From Amycolatopsis dendrobii (GTDB taxonomy: Bacteria; Actinomycetota; Actinomycetes; Mycobacteriales; Pseudonocardiaceae), in NCBI RefSeq assembly GCF_014145675.1, contig NZ_JACGZW010000012.1, forward strand, positions 1 through 64,000: a stretch of 64,000 bases of DNA. The letters are read 5' to 3'. A program made the position numbers and the translations under genes. Shown one piece after another: positions 26,526 through 34,291 of the stretch. The notes beneath the pieces are model-generated. The model was not told where the DNA came from. It searched no databases and worked only from the letters and a program-made list of their open reading frames with translations. Every line of letters begins with the position of its first letter. The stretch's first letter is position 1.

Positions 26526-27212
26526 TCACAGCCGGGGCAGCAGCGCGGCCAGTTCGGGCACGCCGACGCCGGCCAGCGACGTGCGGAACACCCGGCGCGG
26601 ACCGTCCGGGACGTCGACGTCGTTGGGCACGACGAGCACGGTGCAGCCAGCGGTTTCGGCCGATTCGGCTCCCGGCGGCGAGTCCTCCACCGCGACGCAC
26701 CGCTCCGGCGCCACGCCCAGCAGCTCGGCGGCCTTCAGGTACGGCCGCGGGAGCGGTTTGTTCTGGCCGTCGACCTCGTCGCCGCAGACCGTGACGTCGA
26801 AGAAATCCCGCCCGATCGTGTCGAGCGCGAGTTCGGTCAGCGCCCGTTCGGTGGAGGTGACCAGCGCGGACTTGAGCCCGGCCGCGCGGACCGCGGCCAG
26901 CGCCTCGCGCGCGCCCGGCCGCCAGGGCAGCGCGTCGTCGAACAGCCCGGCGGTGCGGCGGCGGATCCACTCCCCCGTCTCCGCGACCGCTTCCGGGGTG
27001 ACCGGGCGGCCGGTCTGCTCCAGCAGCACGGTGGCGGTGGCGTCCATGTTGGACCCCACGAGCGTCATCCGGACTTCCTCCGAAAGCGTGCCGCCGAGCG
27101 CCTCGGCGGCCTCGTACAGCGCGACGTCCCACAGTTTCTCGGAATCGACGAGGGTGCCGTCCATGTCCCAGAGGACAGCCGCCAGTCCGTCCGAAGAGGA
27201 CGGTGCAGTCAC
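26526..27212 (-). CDS. HAD-superfamily phosphatase (beta-phosphoglucomutase-like)
   Basis: A 228-residue haloacid dehalogenase-type hydrolase. Motif I is DMDGTLVDSE (nucleophile and acid Asp), motif II lies in ALVTSTERAL, motif III Lys in NKPLPRPYLKAAELLGV, and motif IV is VAVEDSPPGAESAETAG. An alpha-helical cap lies between motifs I and II. GTG 27212 is preceded by AAGGAG at 6 bases; the longer ATG start at 27296 has none. First gene of a run with hisE and hisG; it might supply the histidinol-phosphate phosphatase step, but the motif context fits sugar-phosphate phosphatases equally well. Confidence 0.85.
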   Translation of the reverse strand: MTAPSSSDGLAAVLWDMDGTLVDSEKLWDVALYEAAEALGGTLSEEVRMTLVGSNMDATATVLLEQTGRPVTPEAVAETGEWIRRRTAGLFDDALPWRPGAREALAAVRAAGLKSALVTSTERALTELALDTIGRDFFDVTVCGDEVDGQNKPLPRPYLKAAELLGVAPERCVAVEDSPPGAESAETAGCTVLVVPNDVDVPDGPRRVFRTSLAGVGVPELAALLPRL

Positions 27213-27363
27213 AGTTTCTCCTTGTCCGGTGCGGCGCCCCGGCCGGGCGCCTTCCCCTCCAGCGTCCCACGCGGACCGCCGTGAGCGGGGCCACACCCGT
27301 GCCGTGACACGCGGGGGCGGACACGCTGCGCAGGGTAGGTGCCGGAGGCCGTAGGCTGGTCAG

Positions 27364-28275
27364 GTGAGTGAGCCTGTCGACGACACCCCGCGGCCCGGCG
27401 ACCCGGAGCAGGACCGCACCGATGCCCAGCGCCCGATCATGATCCTGGCCTTCGAAGGCTGGAACGACGCGGGCGACGCGGCCAGCCAGGCGATCGAACA
27501 CCTCCAGCTTTCCTGGGACGCGACGCCGCTGGCCGAGCTCGAACCGGACGACTACTACGACTTCCAGGTCAGCCGCCCCACGGTGAAGATGGTCGACGGC
27601 ATCACCCGGCGGGTCGAATGGCCGACCACCCGGCTGTCGGTGTGCCGTCCCGATGGCTTCGACCGGGACCTGGTGCTGGTCCAGGGCCCGGAGCCGAACA
27701 TGCGCTGGCGGAAGTTCTGCGCGGAGATCGTGGAGCACGTCCAGGAACTGGACGTGGCGATGGTGGTCGCGCTCGGCGCCCTGCTGGCCGACACCGCGCA
27801 CACCCGGCCGGTCCCGGTCACCGGGACGGCCTACGACAAGGACACCGCGAGCAAGTACCGGCTGGAGCTGAACAACTACCAGGGCCCGACCGGGATCGTC
27901 GGGATCCTCCAGGACTACTGCGTGCAGGCGGGCATCCCCGCGGTGTCGATCTGGGCAGCGGTCCCGCACTACGTCTCGCACCCGCCGTCGCCGAAGGCCA
28001 CGCTGGCGCTGCTGCACAAGCTGGAGGACGTCCTCGACGTCGAGATCCCGCTGGGCGCGCTGCCGGAGCAGGCCGAGGAGTGGCAGCAGACGGTCAGCGA
28101 GATGGCCGACGAGGACGAGGAAATCAGCGAGTACGTGCGCAGCCTCGAGGAACGCGGCGACGCCGAGACGGATTTCACCATGGAAGAGGTCTCGGGCGAC
28201 AAGATCGCCGCCGAGTTCGAACGCTACCTGCGCCGGCGGCGGCCAGGGCAGGACGGCGGGTTCGGCCTCCGCTGA
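27364..28275 (+). CDS. PAC2-family protein (Rv2125-like)
   Basis: A 303-residue protein of the PAC2 family, named for eukaryotic proteasome assembly chaperone 2. The family core begins PIMILAFEGWNDAGDAASQA and includes VVALGALLADTAHTRPVPVT, GPTGIVGILQDYCVQAGIPA and a WAAVPHYVSHPPSPKATLAL stretch; the C-terminal acidic segment DEDEEISEYVRSLEERGDAE resembles mycobacterial Rv2125. Its biochemical role is unknown. It shares the window with the Pup-proteasome genes, but its C-terminus (GFGLR) has no HbYX docking motif. GTG 27364 is used, with only a distant GGAGG. Confidence 0.88.
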   Translation: MSEPVDDTPRPGDPEQDRTDAQRPIMILAFEGWNDAGDAASQAIEHLQLSWDATPLAELEPDDYYDFQVSRPTVKMVDGITRRVEWPTTRLSVCRPDGFDRDLVLVQGPEPNMRWRKFCAEIVEHVQELDVAMVVALGALLADTAHTRPVPVTGTAYDKDTASKYRLELNNYQGPTGIVGILQDYCVQAGIPAVSIWAAVPHYVSHPPSPKATLALLHKLEDVLDVEIPLGALPEQAEEWQQTVSEMADEDEEISEYVRSLEERGDAETDFTMEEVSGDKIAAEFERYLRRRRPGQDGGFGLR

Positions 28276-28506
28276 CCCCTCGTGCGCGGCGATGCCGGTT
28301 CTCGCCGGCGCCACCCTCGCTCCGACCGCCACGAGCGAGGGAACGCATCGTGATCAACGGGCTACGAAACGTCACCCGAGCCGCCCGGCGGGATGACGGC
28401 GCCCGTGCCGTCGACTGATCGCGCCGCGCTGCTCTGGTGCCCTCCCGAGCCCGTCTCGTTGACTGGCCTGGCGCGAGCGACGTCGCGCGGACCAGGAGGT
28501 ACGAGA

Positions 28507-28776
28507 ATGTTCGGCAAGGCACTAGCGGCGGCAGTGCTCGCGGCGGGCGCGATCACCGCGTCGGCGGCGACCGCGTCGGCGGCACCGGTATCGCCGGCGA
28601 AGGTGAATGGTTTCGGCGCCTGCATGGACTACGCGGTGGGCGAGTACGACATCGAACCCTGGCTCGCGCACGACGCGTGCGACGCAGGCTCGTTCGAGGA
28701 ATGCTACTGGATTCTTCGCCGCGACTACGTCCCCGCGCAGGTCGCGGCGACAGCTTGCCGGCTCTCGTTCGACTGA
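28507..28776 (+). CDS. Small secreted protein with four cysteines
   Basis: An 89-residue protein with a clear signal peptide (MFGKALAAAVLAAGAITASA, cleavage probably after ATASA near residue 25). The mature part of about 64 residues carries four Cys (FGACMDY, HDACDAG, EECYW, ATACRL), consistent with two disulfides. AGGAGGT at 28494-28500 strongly supports ATG 28507. No family is recognised. The preceding 231 bases after the PAC2 gene hold its promoter region and nothing else notable. Confidence 0.8.
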   Translation: MFGKALAAAVLAAGAITASAATASAAPVSPAKVNGFGACMDYAVGEYDIEPWLAHDACDAGSFEECYWILRRDYVPAQVAATACRLSFD

Positions 28777-28787
28777 TCCGCTGCGGG

Positions 28788-28821
28788 GCGCGACCGGGCT
28801 GCGCGGGCAGGCCGGTCGCGC
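28788..28821. terminator. Hairpin between convergent small secreted protein and phosphoesterase genes
   Basis: 10-bp perfect stem GCGCGACCGG at 28788-28797 pairing with 28812-28821, loop of 14 bases, touching the phosphoesterase stop. Confidence 0.75.
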
Positions 28822-29652
28822 TCAGGCGGTGAGCAGCTTCCGCACCGGAACCGCGCCGCGCGCCCGCTTCCGCCATTCGCGCGGATAACCGAGCGAGACC
28901 TCCTCGAACCGCACGCCGTCCGCGGACGTCGTGCGCGGGATGTGCAGGTGCCCGTACACGGCCAACTCGGCCCGGTAGCGCAGGTGCCAGTCCTCGGTCT
29001 GCGTGGTGCCGCACCAGAGCGCGAAATCGGGGTAGTACAACGGGTTCGTCGGATGCCGGTGCAGCGGCCAATGCGACATCAGGATCGTGCGACGGTCCGC
29101 CGGGATCGCGTCCAGCCGGTCGCGGCTGACTTTCAGGCGCTGCTCGCACCAGGCCGCGCGCGATTCGTACGGGTCCGGGTGCAGGTAGTACTCGTCGGTG
29201 CACACGACGCCGATCTCGCGGGCGTGCGCGAGCGCTTCTTCGCGGGTCTTGCCCTCGGTCGCCGGAGTGCGCCAGCTGTAGTCGTAGAACACGAACAGGG
29301 GCGCGACGGTCAGCGGCTCCGGGCCGAAGTCCCACACCGGGAACTCGTCCTCGGGCGTGCGCACGTCGATGGCGCGGCACTGCTCCACGAGGAATTCGTA
29401 GCGCGCCTGGCCGCGCAGCTGGCATTCGTCGTTCGGCGTGGTCCACAGTTCGTGGTTGCCCGGGACCCACACGACCTTCGCGAACCGCTCGCGCAGTCTC
29501 GCGAGCGTCTCGCGGATGACCTTGGCGGACTCGGCGACGTCGCCCGCGACGAGCAGCCAGTCGCCGGGATCGTCGGGCACGATTTCGTCGACGATCGGGC
29601 CGTTGCCCTCGTGGGTCACGTGGAGGTCGCTGGTGGCGAAGAGAGACGGCAC
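28822..29652 (-). CDS. Calcineurin-like metallophosphoesterase
   Basis: A 276-residue member of the binuclear-metal phosphoesterase superfamily. The metal motifs are present in order: SDLHVTHEG near the N-terminus, LLVAGDVAES, VPGNHELW, MSHWPLH and the terminal VYGHLHIPRT. Substrate unknown. GTG 29652 gives VPSLFATSDLH; the frame extends upstream through the transporter gene but those codons are a different frame of that gene. The first 37 bases overlap the 3' end of the MFS gene, so the two are coupled in the HTH-MFS-phosphoesterase operon. Confidence 0.88.
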   Translation of the reverse strand: MPSLFATSDLHVTHEGNGPIVDEIVPDDPGDWLLVAGDVAESAKVIRETLARLRERFAKVVWVPGNHELWTTPNDECQLRGQARYEFLVEQCRAIDVRTPEDEFPVWDFGPEPLTVAPLFVFYDYSWRTPATEGKTREEALAHAREIGVVCTDEYYLHPDPYESRAAWCEQRLKVSRDRLDAIPADRRTILMSHWPLHRHPTNPLYYPDFALWCGTTQTEDWHLRYRAELAVYGHLHIPRTTSADGVRFEEVSLGYPREWRKRARGAVPVRKLLTA

Positions 29653-30872
29653 TCGTCCACCGTAACGACTTTCCGTGCCCGGGAGCGCCGGAACCGCCCA
29701 TTCCCCCACCCCAGAACGACCAGCCCGGCGCTCACGTGCAGGCTTGCCTGCACGTTCAGCAGCACTGTCGGCCCGATCACCGCGACGAGCGCGCCTGCCA
29801 GCAGCGAACCGGCCGCCGTGCCCGCGGCCATCAGCGCGTACACCGTGCTCAGCACCCGTCCCGCCCGGTCCGGGCCGGTCTCCGCCTGCACGTGCGACAG
29901 CAGCCCGGCCCCGGCCACGACTGCGGGCGCGCCGACCGCCATGAACAGCCCGACGTACACCCCGAGCACCGTGGTCGCGCCCGGCAGATTCCAGATCGCC
30001 ACCGACATCAGCCCCGCGGCGACCAGGCCCCAGCCCTGCAACAGCACCGGCGCGACGCGGCGCGCCAGCGTCGCCACCGCGAACCCGGCCGCCAGCCCGC
30101 CGATCGCCTGCACGCCGCGCAACAGCCCGGCGTCGGCCTCGCTGCCGCGCAGGATGTCGAGCACGAACACCACGAACAGCACCAGGAACATGCCCTGCGC
30201 GAGCGAAGTCAGCAGCGCCGACACGCTCGTCGCCCGGAGCCGCTTGCCCGCCAGATCCCGGATGCCCGCGAGCCAATCCGCCTGTTCGGGCGCGGTCTCG
30301 CGCACTGCCACGCGGCGGAAGGGGAAAGCGAGCAGCATTCCCGCGACCGCGAGCGCGGCGAGATAGCCGATGACCACGCGGTCGAGCCCGCCCCAGCCCA
30401 GCAGCGCTCCCCCGGCCCAGCCGCCCGCGAGCCGCGCGACGCTGCCGTTCACGCTCATCAGCCCGTTCGCCGGGGTGACGTCCTCGACCCCGACCAGTTC
30501 CGGCACCAGCGCACTGCGCGCCGGCTCGAACACCGAGGCCAGCCCTGCTTGCGCCGCCATCACCGCGTAGACCGCCGCGACCGGCAGCTCGGAACCGGCC
30601 AGCAACGGCAGCACCACGACCGCCTGCCCGGCGCAGACCGCCGCCAACACGACCCTGCGGTCCCACCGGTCCGCGACGATCCCCGCGACCGGGCTCAGCA
30701 GCACCGCGGGCAGCAGCCCGAGCACGATGCTCAACGCCGTCGTGACCGCGGAGCCGGTGCGGACGAACAGGTACACCGGCAGCGCGACCTGCAGCATCCA
30801 CTCCGCGGTCTCGCCGAAGAACGCCGACACCCAGAGCCGGGCGAATCCCGGTGCGGCCAGCAGCCGTCTCAT
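29616..30872 (-). CDS. Major facilitator superfamily transporter
   Basis: Predicted 12-helix permease of 418 residues related to the MdtH/enterobactin-exporter-like (MFS_3) group. It begins MRRLLAAPGFARLWVSAFFG, with the loop motif AGIVADRWDRRVVL between helices 2 and 3 and SVFEPARSALVPELVGVEDV after helix 4, typical of that group. Substrate unknown. ATG 30872 overlaps the upstream regulator's stop by 4 bases (ATGA), showing coupled translation, and the tail overlaps the phosphoesterase by 37 bases. Its expression is probably set by the regulator gene in front. Confidence 0.88.
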   Translation of the reverse strand: MRRLLAAPGFARLWVSAFFGETAEWMLQVALPVYLFVRTGSAVTTALSIVLGLLPAVLLSPVAGIVADRWDRRVVLAAVCAGQAVVVLPLLAGSELPVAAVYAVMAAQAGLASVFEPARSALVPELVGVEDVTPANGLMSVNGSVARLAGGWAGGALLGWGGLDRVVIGYLAALAVAGMLLAFPFRRVAVRETAPEQADWLAGIRDLAGKRLRATSVSALLTSLAQGMFLVLFVVFVLDILRGSEADAGLLRGVQAIGGLAAGFAVATLARRVAPVLLQGWGLVAAGLMSVAIWNLPGATTVLGVYVGLFMAVGAPAVVAGAGLLSHVQAETGPDRAGRVLSTVYALMAAGTAAGSLLAGALVAVIGPTVLLNVQASLHVSAGLVVLGWGNGRFRRSRARKVVTVDECRLSSPPATST

Positions 30873-31453
30873 GCCGGTTTCCCGTCGTGCCCGATCCGGC
30901 GGAAGGCACGCATCCCGAGGAAGACCGCGCGAGCGCCGGCGGGCGCGTCCTCGCGGATCGTGCTGACGTACGGCCGGATCAGGTCGTCGATCGCCTTGGT
31001 CAACGCGCTGACTTCCGCAGGCGTCGCATTCAGCCCGTAGGAGAAGAAACCGCCGGCCTCGCGCCAGTCTTCGTCGAGCTGTTCGACCGTGTCGAGGTAC
31101 CGCTGGGTCAGCTCCTGCTCCTCGGCCAGTTCGGTGCCCGTGACCGCCAGTTGCGCCGCCTCGAGCGCCGGGTCGCCGCCGGGACCCCCGAGCACCAGCC
31201 CGACCTGGCACGCCTGCCACGGCCGCTCCCGCCCGTCGCCGCCCTCGGCCCGCTCGACCAGGCCGTGTTCCGCCAGTTTGCGCAGATGCCAGCTGCAGTT
31301 CGACGCCGTCGAGCCGACCGCGTCCGCGCACTCGCTGGCCGTCGACGGGCCGACTGCCATCAGGTGGTGCACCAGCGCCGACCGCAACGGGTGCGCGAGG
31401 GCCCGCAGCAGTTCGACGTCGTCGATCCGCTTGCGCGGGGGCAGGTCAGCCAT
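30869..31453 (-). CDS. ArsR-like winged-helix transcriptional regulator
   Basis: A 194-residue regulator whose N-terminal 80 residues form a winged helix: LLRALAHPLRSALVHHLMAV, then STASECADAVGSTASNCSWH as helix-turn-helix and HGLVERAEG as wing. The C-terminal part (helical, with FFSYGLNATPAEVSALTKAI) is longer than in minimal ArsR proteins and has no clear metal-binding Cys set. It is the first gene of the operon with the MFS and phosphoesterase genes, and a palindrome lies just upstream at 31466-31505, suggesting autoregulation. Confidence 0.86.
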   Translation of the reverse strand: MADLPPRKRIDDVELLRALAHPLRSALVHHLMAVGPSTASECADAVGSTASNCSWHLRKLAEHGLVERAEGGDGRERPWQACQVGLVLGGPGGDPALEAAQLAVTGTELAEEQELTQRYLDTVEQLDEDWREAGGFFSYGLNATPAEVSALTKAIDDLIRPYVSTIREDAPAGARAVFLGMRAFRRIGHDGKPA

Positions 31454-31465
31454 CGGTCCGTCCCA

Positions 31466-31505
31466 ACTCTGAAGGGTTTCTTTCGAAACAGTTCTTTCAG
31501 AGTTG
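31466..31505. promoter_or_regulatory. Nested palindromic operator candidate upstream of the ArsR-like gene
   Basis: Outer arms AACTCTGAA (31466-31474) and TTCAGAGTT (31497-31505) are perfect; an inner palindrome GTTTC-TTTC-GAAAC lies at 31476-31489. On the minus strand GAAAGAA occurs twice. The site begins 12 bases upstream of the ATG at 31453 and is AT-rich against the background. Confidence 0.65.
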
Positions 31506-31536
31506 CAGGCCGCCACCCCGGCGTCAAGCCGCCCGG

Positions 31537-32106
31537 CTACAGCGAGGCGAGGAAGGAGCGCACGCGCTCCAGGAGCGCTCCGGCGGCCTCGGGGTCGTAC
31601 GCGGCGAGCGAAGAGTCGGCGAAGAGGTGCTGGTCTCCGGGGTAGACGAACAACTCCGCGTTCGCGGCGGAGCCGACGAGTTCGCGAGCGGACGGCAGGT
31701 CCTCCTCGAAGAACTCGTCGTTCTCCTTCCCGTGGATCTGCACCGGAACCCCCTCCGGCCACGCCGTGCCGAACTCCTTGACCGGCAGGCAGGAGTCGAA
31801 GAACAGCGCGCCGCGCGCTCCCGGCCGGGTCTGCGCGAGACGCTGCGCGACGGTGACGCCGAAGGAGAACCCGGCGTACACGAGTTCCTGCCCCAGGGCC
31901 TCCGCCTCGGCGATCCCGCGTTCCCGCACCTGATCGAGGCCAGCCTCGCCGGCGAAAGCGAAGCCGTCTTCGATGCTGGCGAACGTCCGGCCCTCGAACA
32001 GATCGGGAGTGTGCACGGTGTGCCCGTCGCGGCGCAGTTCGCCGGCGAAGCCGCGCACGCCGTCGGTCAAGCCCTGGATGTGGTGGTACAGCACGATCTC
32101 GGCCAT
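31537..32106 (-). CDS. Dienelactone hydrolase-family protein
   Basis: Cytoplasmic alpha/beta hydrolase of 189 residues. The nucleophile elbow YAGFSFGVTVAQRL has Ser where classical dienelactone hydrolases have Cys; the acid is likely within the HGKENDEFF region and the His is in YPGDQHLFAD. Early motif LYHHIQGLTDGVRGFAGELR is typical of this group, which includes uncharacterised actinobacterial hydrolases. Substrate unknown. ATG 32104-32106 starts MAEIVLYHH. It precedes, with its own promoter, a 488-base noncoding stretch that leads to the ABC-F gene. Confidence 0.86.
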   Translation of the reverse strand: MAEIVLYHHIQGLTDGVRGFAGELRRDGHTVHTPDLFEGRTFASIEDGFAFAGEAGLDQVRERGIAEAEALGQELVYAGFSFGVTVAQRLAQTRPGARGALFFDSCLPVKEFGTAWPEGVPVQIHGKENDEFFEEDLPSARELVGSAANAELFVYPGDQHLFADSSLAAYDPEAAGALLERVRSFLASL

Positions 32107-32432
32107 GCCGGGAATCCCCTCAGCGAACGAAGCAGTTGCCTGGAACGTTCGGCAACGCTAGCCGGTTCGGCCAGAGCCAACAGCCCGCCCGGCCGCACAC
32201 TGGCCGATCGGCTGGCGTTGCCCGAACCCGAGCAGGCCAGGGCGACCGGACACCCGTCGCGGCACGCGAATCCGCCGCACCGCCCGAGACGGGAGAGCCG
32301 CGGGGGTTCATCCGGCTGGCCCGGCCCGGAGAAACCGCCTGCGACTGCGCGATCGGCATCTACGCCACCGCTTCTCCGGCCTTGCCGCCGCGAGAATCCT
32401 GACCAGCGGGAACCGGGCACCCGAAAAATCGT

Positions 32433-32463
32433 TTGCGCTCCCCCGCGGCCTCCGCGTTATGCT
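32433..32463 (+). promoter_or_regulatory. Possible promoter and leader for the ABC-F gene
   Basis: In the gene-free stretch 32107-32594, TTGCGC at 32433-32438 and TATGCT at 32458-32463 are separated by 19 bases. Shortly after lies a minimal ORF ATG-GAC-AGC-TGA (32474-32485), then about 110 bases of leader with short self-complementary segments before the ABC-F ATG. Antibiotic-resistance ABC-F genes are often controlled by leader attenuation; here that is only a possibility. An 88-codon frame at 32136-32402 has no supporting features. Confidence 0.35.
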
Positions 32464-32594
32464 CCCGGCCATCATGGACAGCTGAACCGAGCCCTCCCCG
32501 CATCGAGGCCGCTCCCGGTCGAGCCCTGCTCCCGGGAAGCCGCGCGTTGCCCGTCGGGGATTTAGCTTCCTCCGCAAAGGCCCGGTGATCGCCC

Positions 32595-34220
32595 ATGTCT
32601 ACTGTCCTGCACGCCTCCGACCTCGTTTTCGGCTACGGTGCCCGCACTGTCCTCAACGGCGTTTCGCTCGTCGCGTCGCCCGGGAGGCGGATCGGTCTCG
32701 TCGGCGAAAACGGGGTCGGGAAGTCCACCCTGCTCCGGCTGCTCGCCGGGCTCGAAGTCCCCCGCGGCGGCGACGTCGTGCGGCACGGCGATCTCGGCTT
32801 TCTCTTCCAGGAGCTGCCTTTCGACGGCACCGCAAGGGTTTCCGACGTTCTCGACGAGGCGCTCGCCGAGATCCGCACCGCCGCGGCGACGCTCGACAAG
32901 CTCGCCGCGGTGCTCGCCGAGCGGCCCGACGACCCGGAGGTGCTCAGCGAGTACGGCCACGTCCTGGAATGGGCGCAGGCCCACGACCTGTGGGACGCGG
33001 ACCGGCGCGCGGATCTCGTCCTCGCCGGTCTCGGGCTCGGCGACATCCGGCACGACCGGCGGCTGCACACGCTCTCCGGCGGGCAGCGGTCCCGGCTCGG
33101 GCTGGCCGCGCTGCTGGTGCGGCGGCCGCGCATCCTGCTGCTCGACGAACCGACCAACCACCTCGACGACAGCGCCATGGAATTCCTCGAACGCCATCTC
33201 GCGGAGCTGACCGGCGTCGTCGTGCTGTCCTCGCACGATCGCGTGTTCCTCGACGCGGTCTGCACGGACATCGTGGACCTCGACCCGGTTCCGGCGGACC
33301 GCCGCGTCGGCGGCGCGACACGCTACGGCGGCAGCTACACCGATTACCTCGGCCAGAAAAAGGCCGAACGGGCGCGCTGGGAACAGCGGTTCGCCGAAGA
33401 ACAGGAGGAACTCAAGCAACTGCGGGAATCCGTGCACGGCACCGCGCGCCGCGTCGCGCACAACCGTGCGCCGCGGGACAACGCGAAGATGCTCTACGAC
33501 TTCAAGACCGGTCGCGTGCAGAAGCAGATATCCCGCCGCGTCCGCAACGCCCAGCTCAAGCTTGACACGCTGGAGCGCGAGCAAGTCCGCAAACCGCCTG
33601 CGCCACTGCGGTTCCGGGCCACGCTCACCGCGGACACCAGCGGCGAAGGCCCGGCGGTGTCGGTGCGCGGCATCGCGATTCCGGGCCGCGTGCAGCTGGA
33701 CGAGCTGGACGTGGACCGCAGCGCGCGGCTTCTCGTGACCGGCGGCAACGGAGCGGGCAAATCCACGCTGCTCTCGGTGCTGGCCGGTCAGCTCACGCCG
33801 TCGGCCGGGACTGTCCACTTCGGACCTGGTGTGCGAGTGGGGTTGCTGGAGCAGGACGTCAGGTTCGCCCGGCCGAAACGGACCGCGCGGGAGGTGTACC
33901 GCGCCGCGGCCGGCGAAGCGGCTCCTTCGCTGTCCACGCTCGGCCTGCTGCCGCCGAGGGAACACGACCGGCCGGTCGGCGAGCTTTCGGTGGGCCAGCG
34001 TCGCCGGTTGGCACTGGCGGTGCTGCTCGCGGAGCCGCCGGACGTGCTGCTGCTGGACGAGCCCACCAACCACCTGTCGCTCAGCCTTGCCGAGGAACTG
34101 TCCGAAGCGCTCGACAGCGCGCCGGGCGCGGTCGTCCTTGCTTCGCATGACCGGTGGTTGCGCCGTCGCTGGGAGGGCGACCACCTGGCATTGGCGGACG
34201 GCCGACGCCAGGATGTATAG
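32595..34220 (+). CDS. ABC-F family ATPase (ribosome-associated, possible antibiotic resistance)
   Basis: Soluble 541-residue protein with two ATPase domains and no membrane segments. Domain 1: Walker A GENGVGKST near 38, signature LSGGQRSRLG near 160, Walker B ILLLDEPTNHLDD. A charged linker (about 255-330, with RARWEQRFAEEQEELKQLRE) reaches into the ribosome in this family. Domain 2: GGNGAGKST near 385, LSVGQRRRLA near 463, DVLLLDEPTNHLS. Composition suggests the antibiotic-resistance (Msr/OleB/TlrC-like) branch rather than EttA; the drug is unknown. The TAG stop lies within a GTATAGGTCGTTATAC palindrome. Confidence 0.9.
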   Translation: MSTVLHASDLVFGYGARTVLNGVSLVASPGRRIGLVGENGVGKSTLLRLLAGLEVPRGGDVVRHGDLGFLFQELPFDGTARVSDVLDEALAEIRTAAATLDKLAAVLAERPDDPEVLSEYGHVLEWAQAHDLWDADRRADLVLAGLGLGDIRHDRRLHTLSGGQRSRLGLAALLVRRPRILLLDEPTNHLDDSAMEFLERHLAELTGVVVLSSHDRVFLDAVCTDIVDLDPVPADRRVGGATRYGGSYTDYLGQKKAERARWEQRFAEEQEELKQLRESVHGTARRVAHNRAPRDNAKMLYDFKTGRVQKQISRRVRNAQLKLDTLEREQVRKPPAPLRFRATLTADTSGEGPAVSVRGIAIPGRVQLDELDVDRSARLLVTGGNGAGKSTLLSVLAGQLTPSAGTVHFGPGVRVGLLEQDVRFARPKRTAREVYRAAAGEAAPSLSTLGLLPPREHDRPVGELSVGQRRRLALAVLLAEPPDVLLLDEPTNHLSLSLAEELSEALDSAPGAVVLASHDRWLRRRWEGDHLALADGRRQDV

Positions 34221-34230
34221 GTCGTTATAC
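34215..34230. promoter_or_regulatory. GTATA-N6-TATAC palindrome, copy 3
   Basis: GTATAGGTCGTTATAC identical to copy 1 at 13261-13276, again overlapping a stop codon (TAG 34218-34220 of the ABC-F gene). The flanks also match over a few bases (GATGTATAGG in both). No HTH gene is adjacent here. Confidence 0.55.
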
Positions 34231-34238
34231 AGTTAAGT

Positions 34239-34282
34239 CGGCGGGGCGGTGTCCGGAGCGGGTTCCGGCCGCTGCCCCGCCG
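34239..34282. terminator. Hairpin between convergent ABC-F gene and mshC
   Basis: 9-bp stem CGGCGGGGC at 34239-34247 pairing with GCCCCGCCG at 34274-34282 with a long loop that itself holds a CCGGAGCGGGTTCCGG fold. Confidence 0.6.
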
Positions 34283-34291
34283 TCGAAAGGC

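Noticed and set aside
26526..27212. HAD gene named as histidinol-phosphate phosphatase because of the hisE/hisG neighbours.
   Set aside because: The cap-domain type and motifs fit beta-phosphoglucomutase-like HAD proteins; the neighbourhood alone is not enough.
32136..32402. Possible 88-residue gene before the ABC-F gene.
   Set aside because: No ribosome site, composition like a chance GC-rich frame and no recognisable motif; the stretch is better read as promoter and leader.
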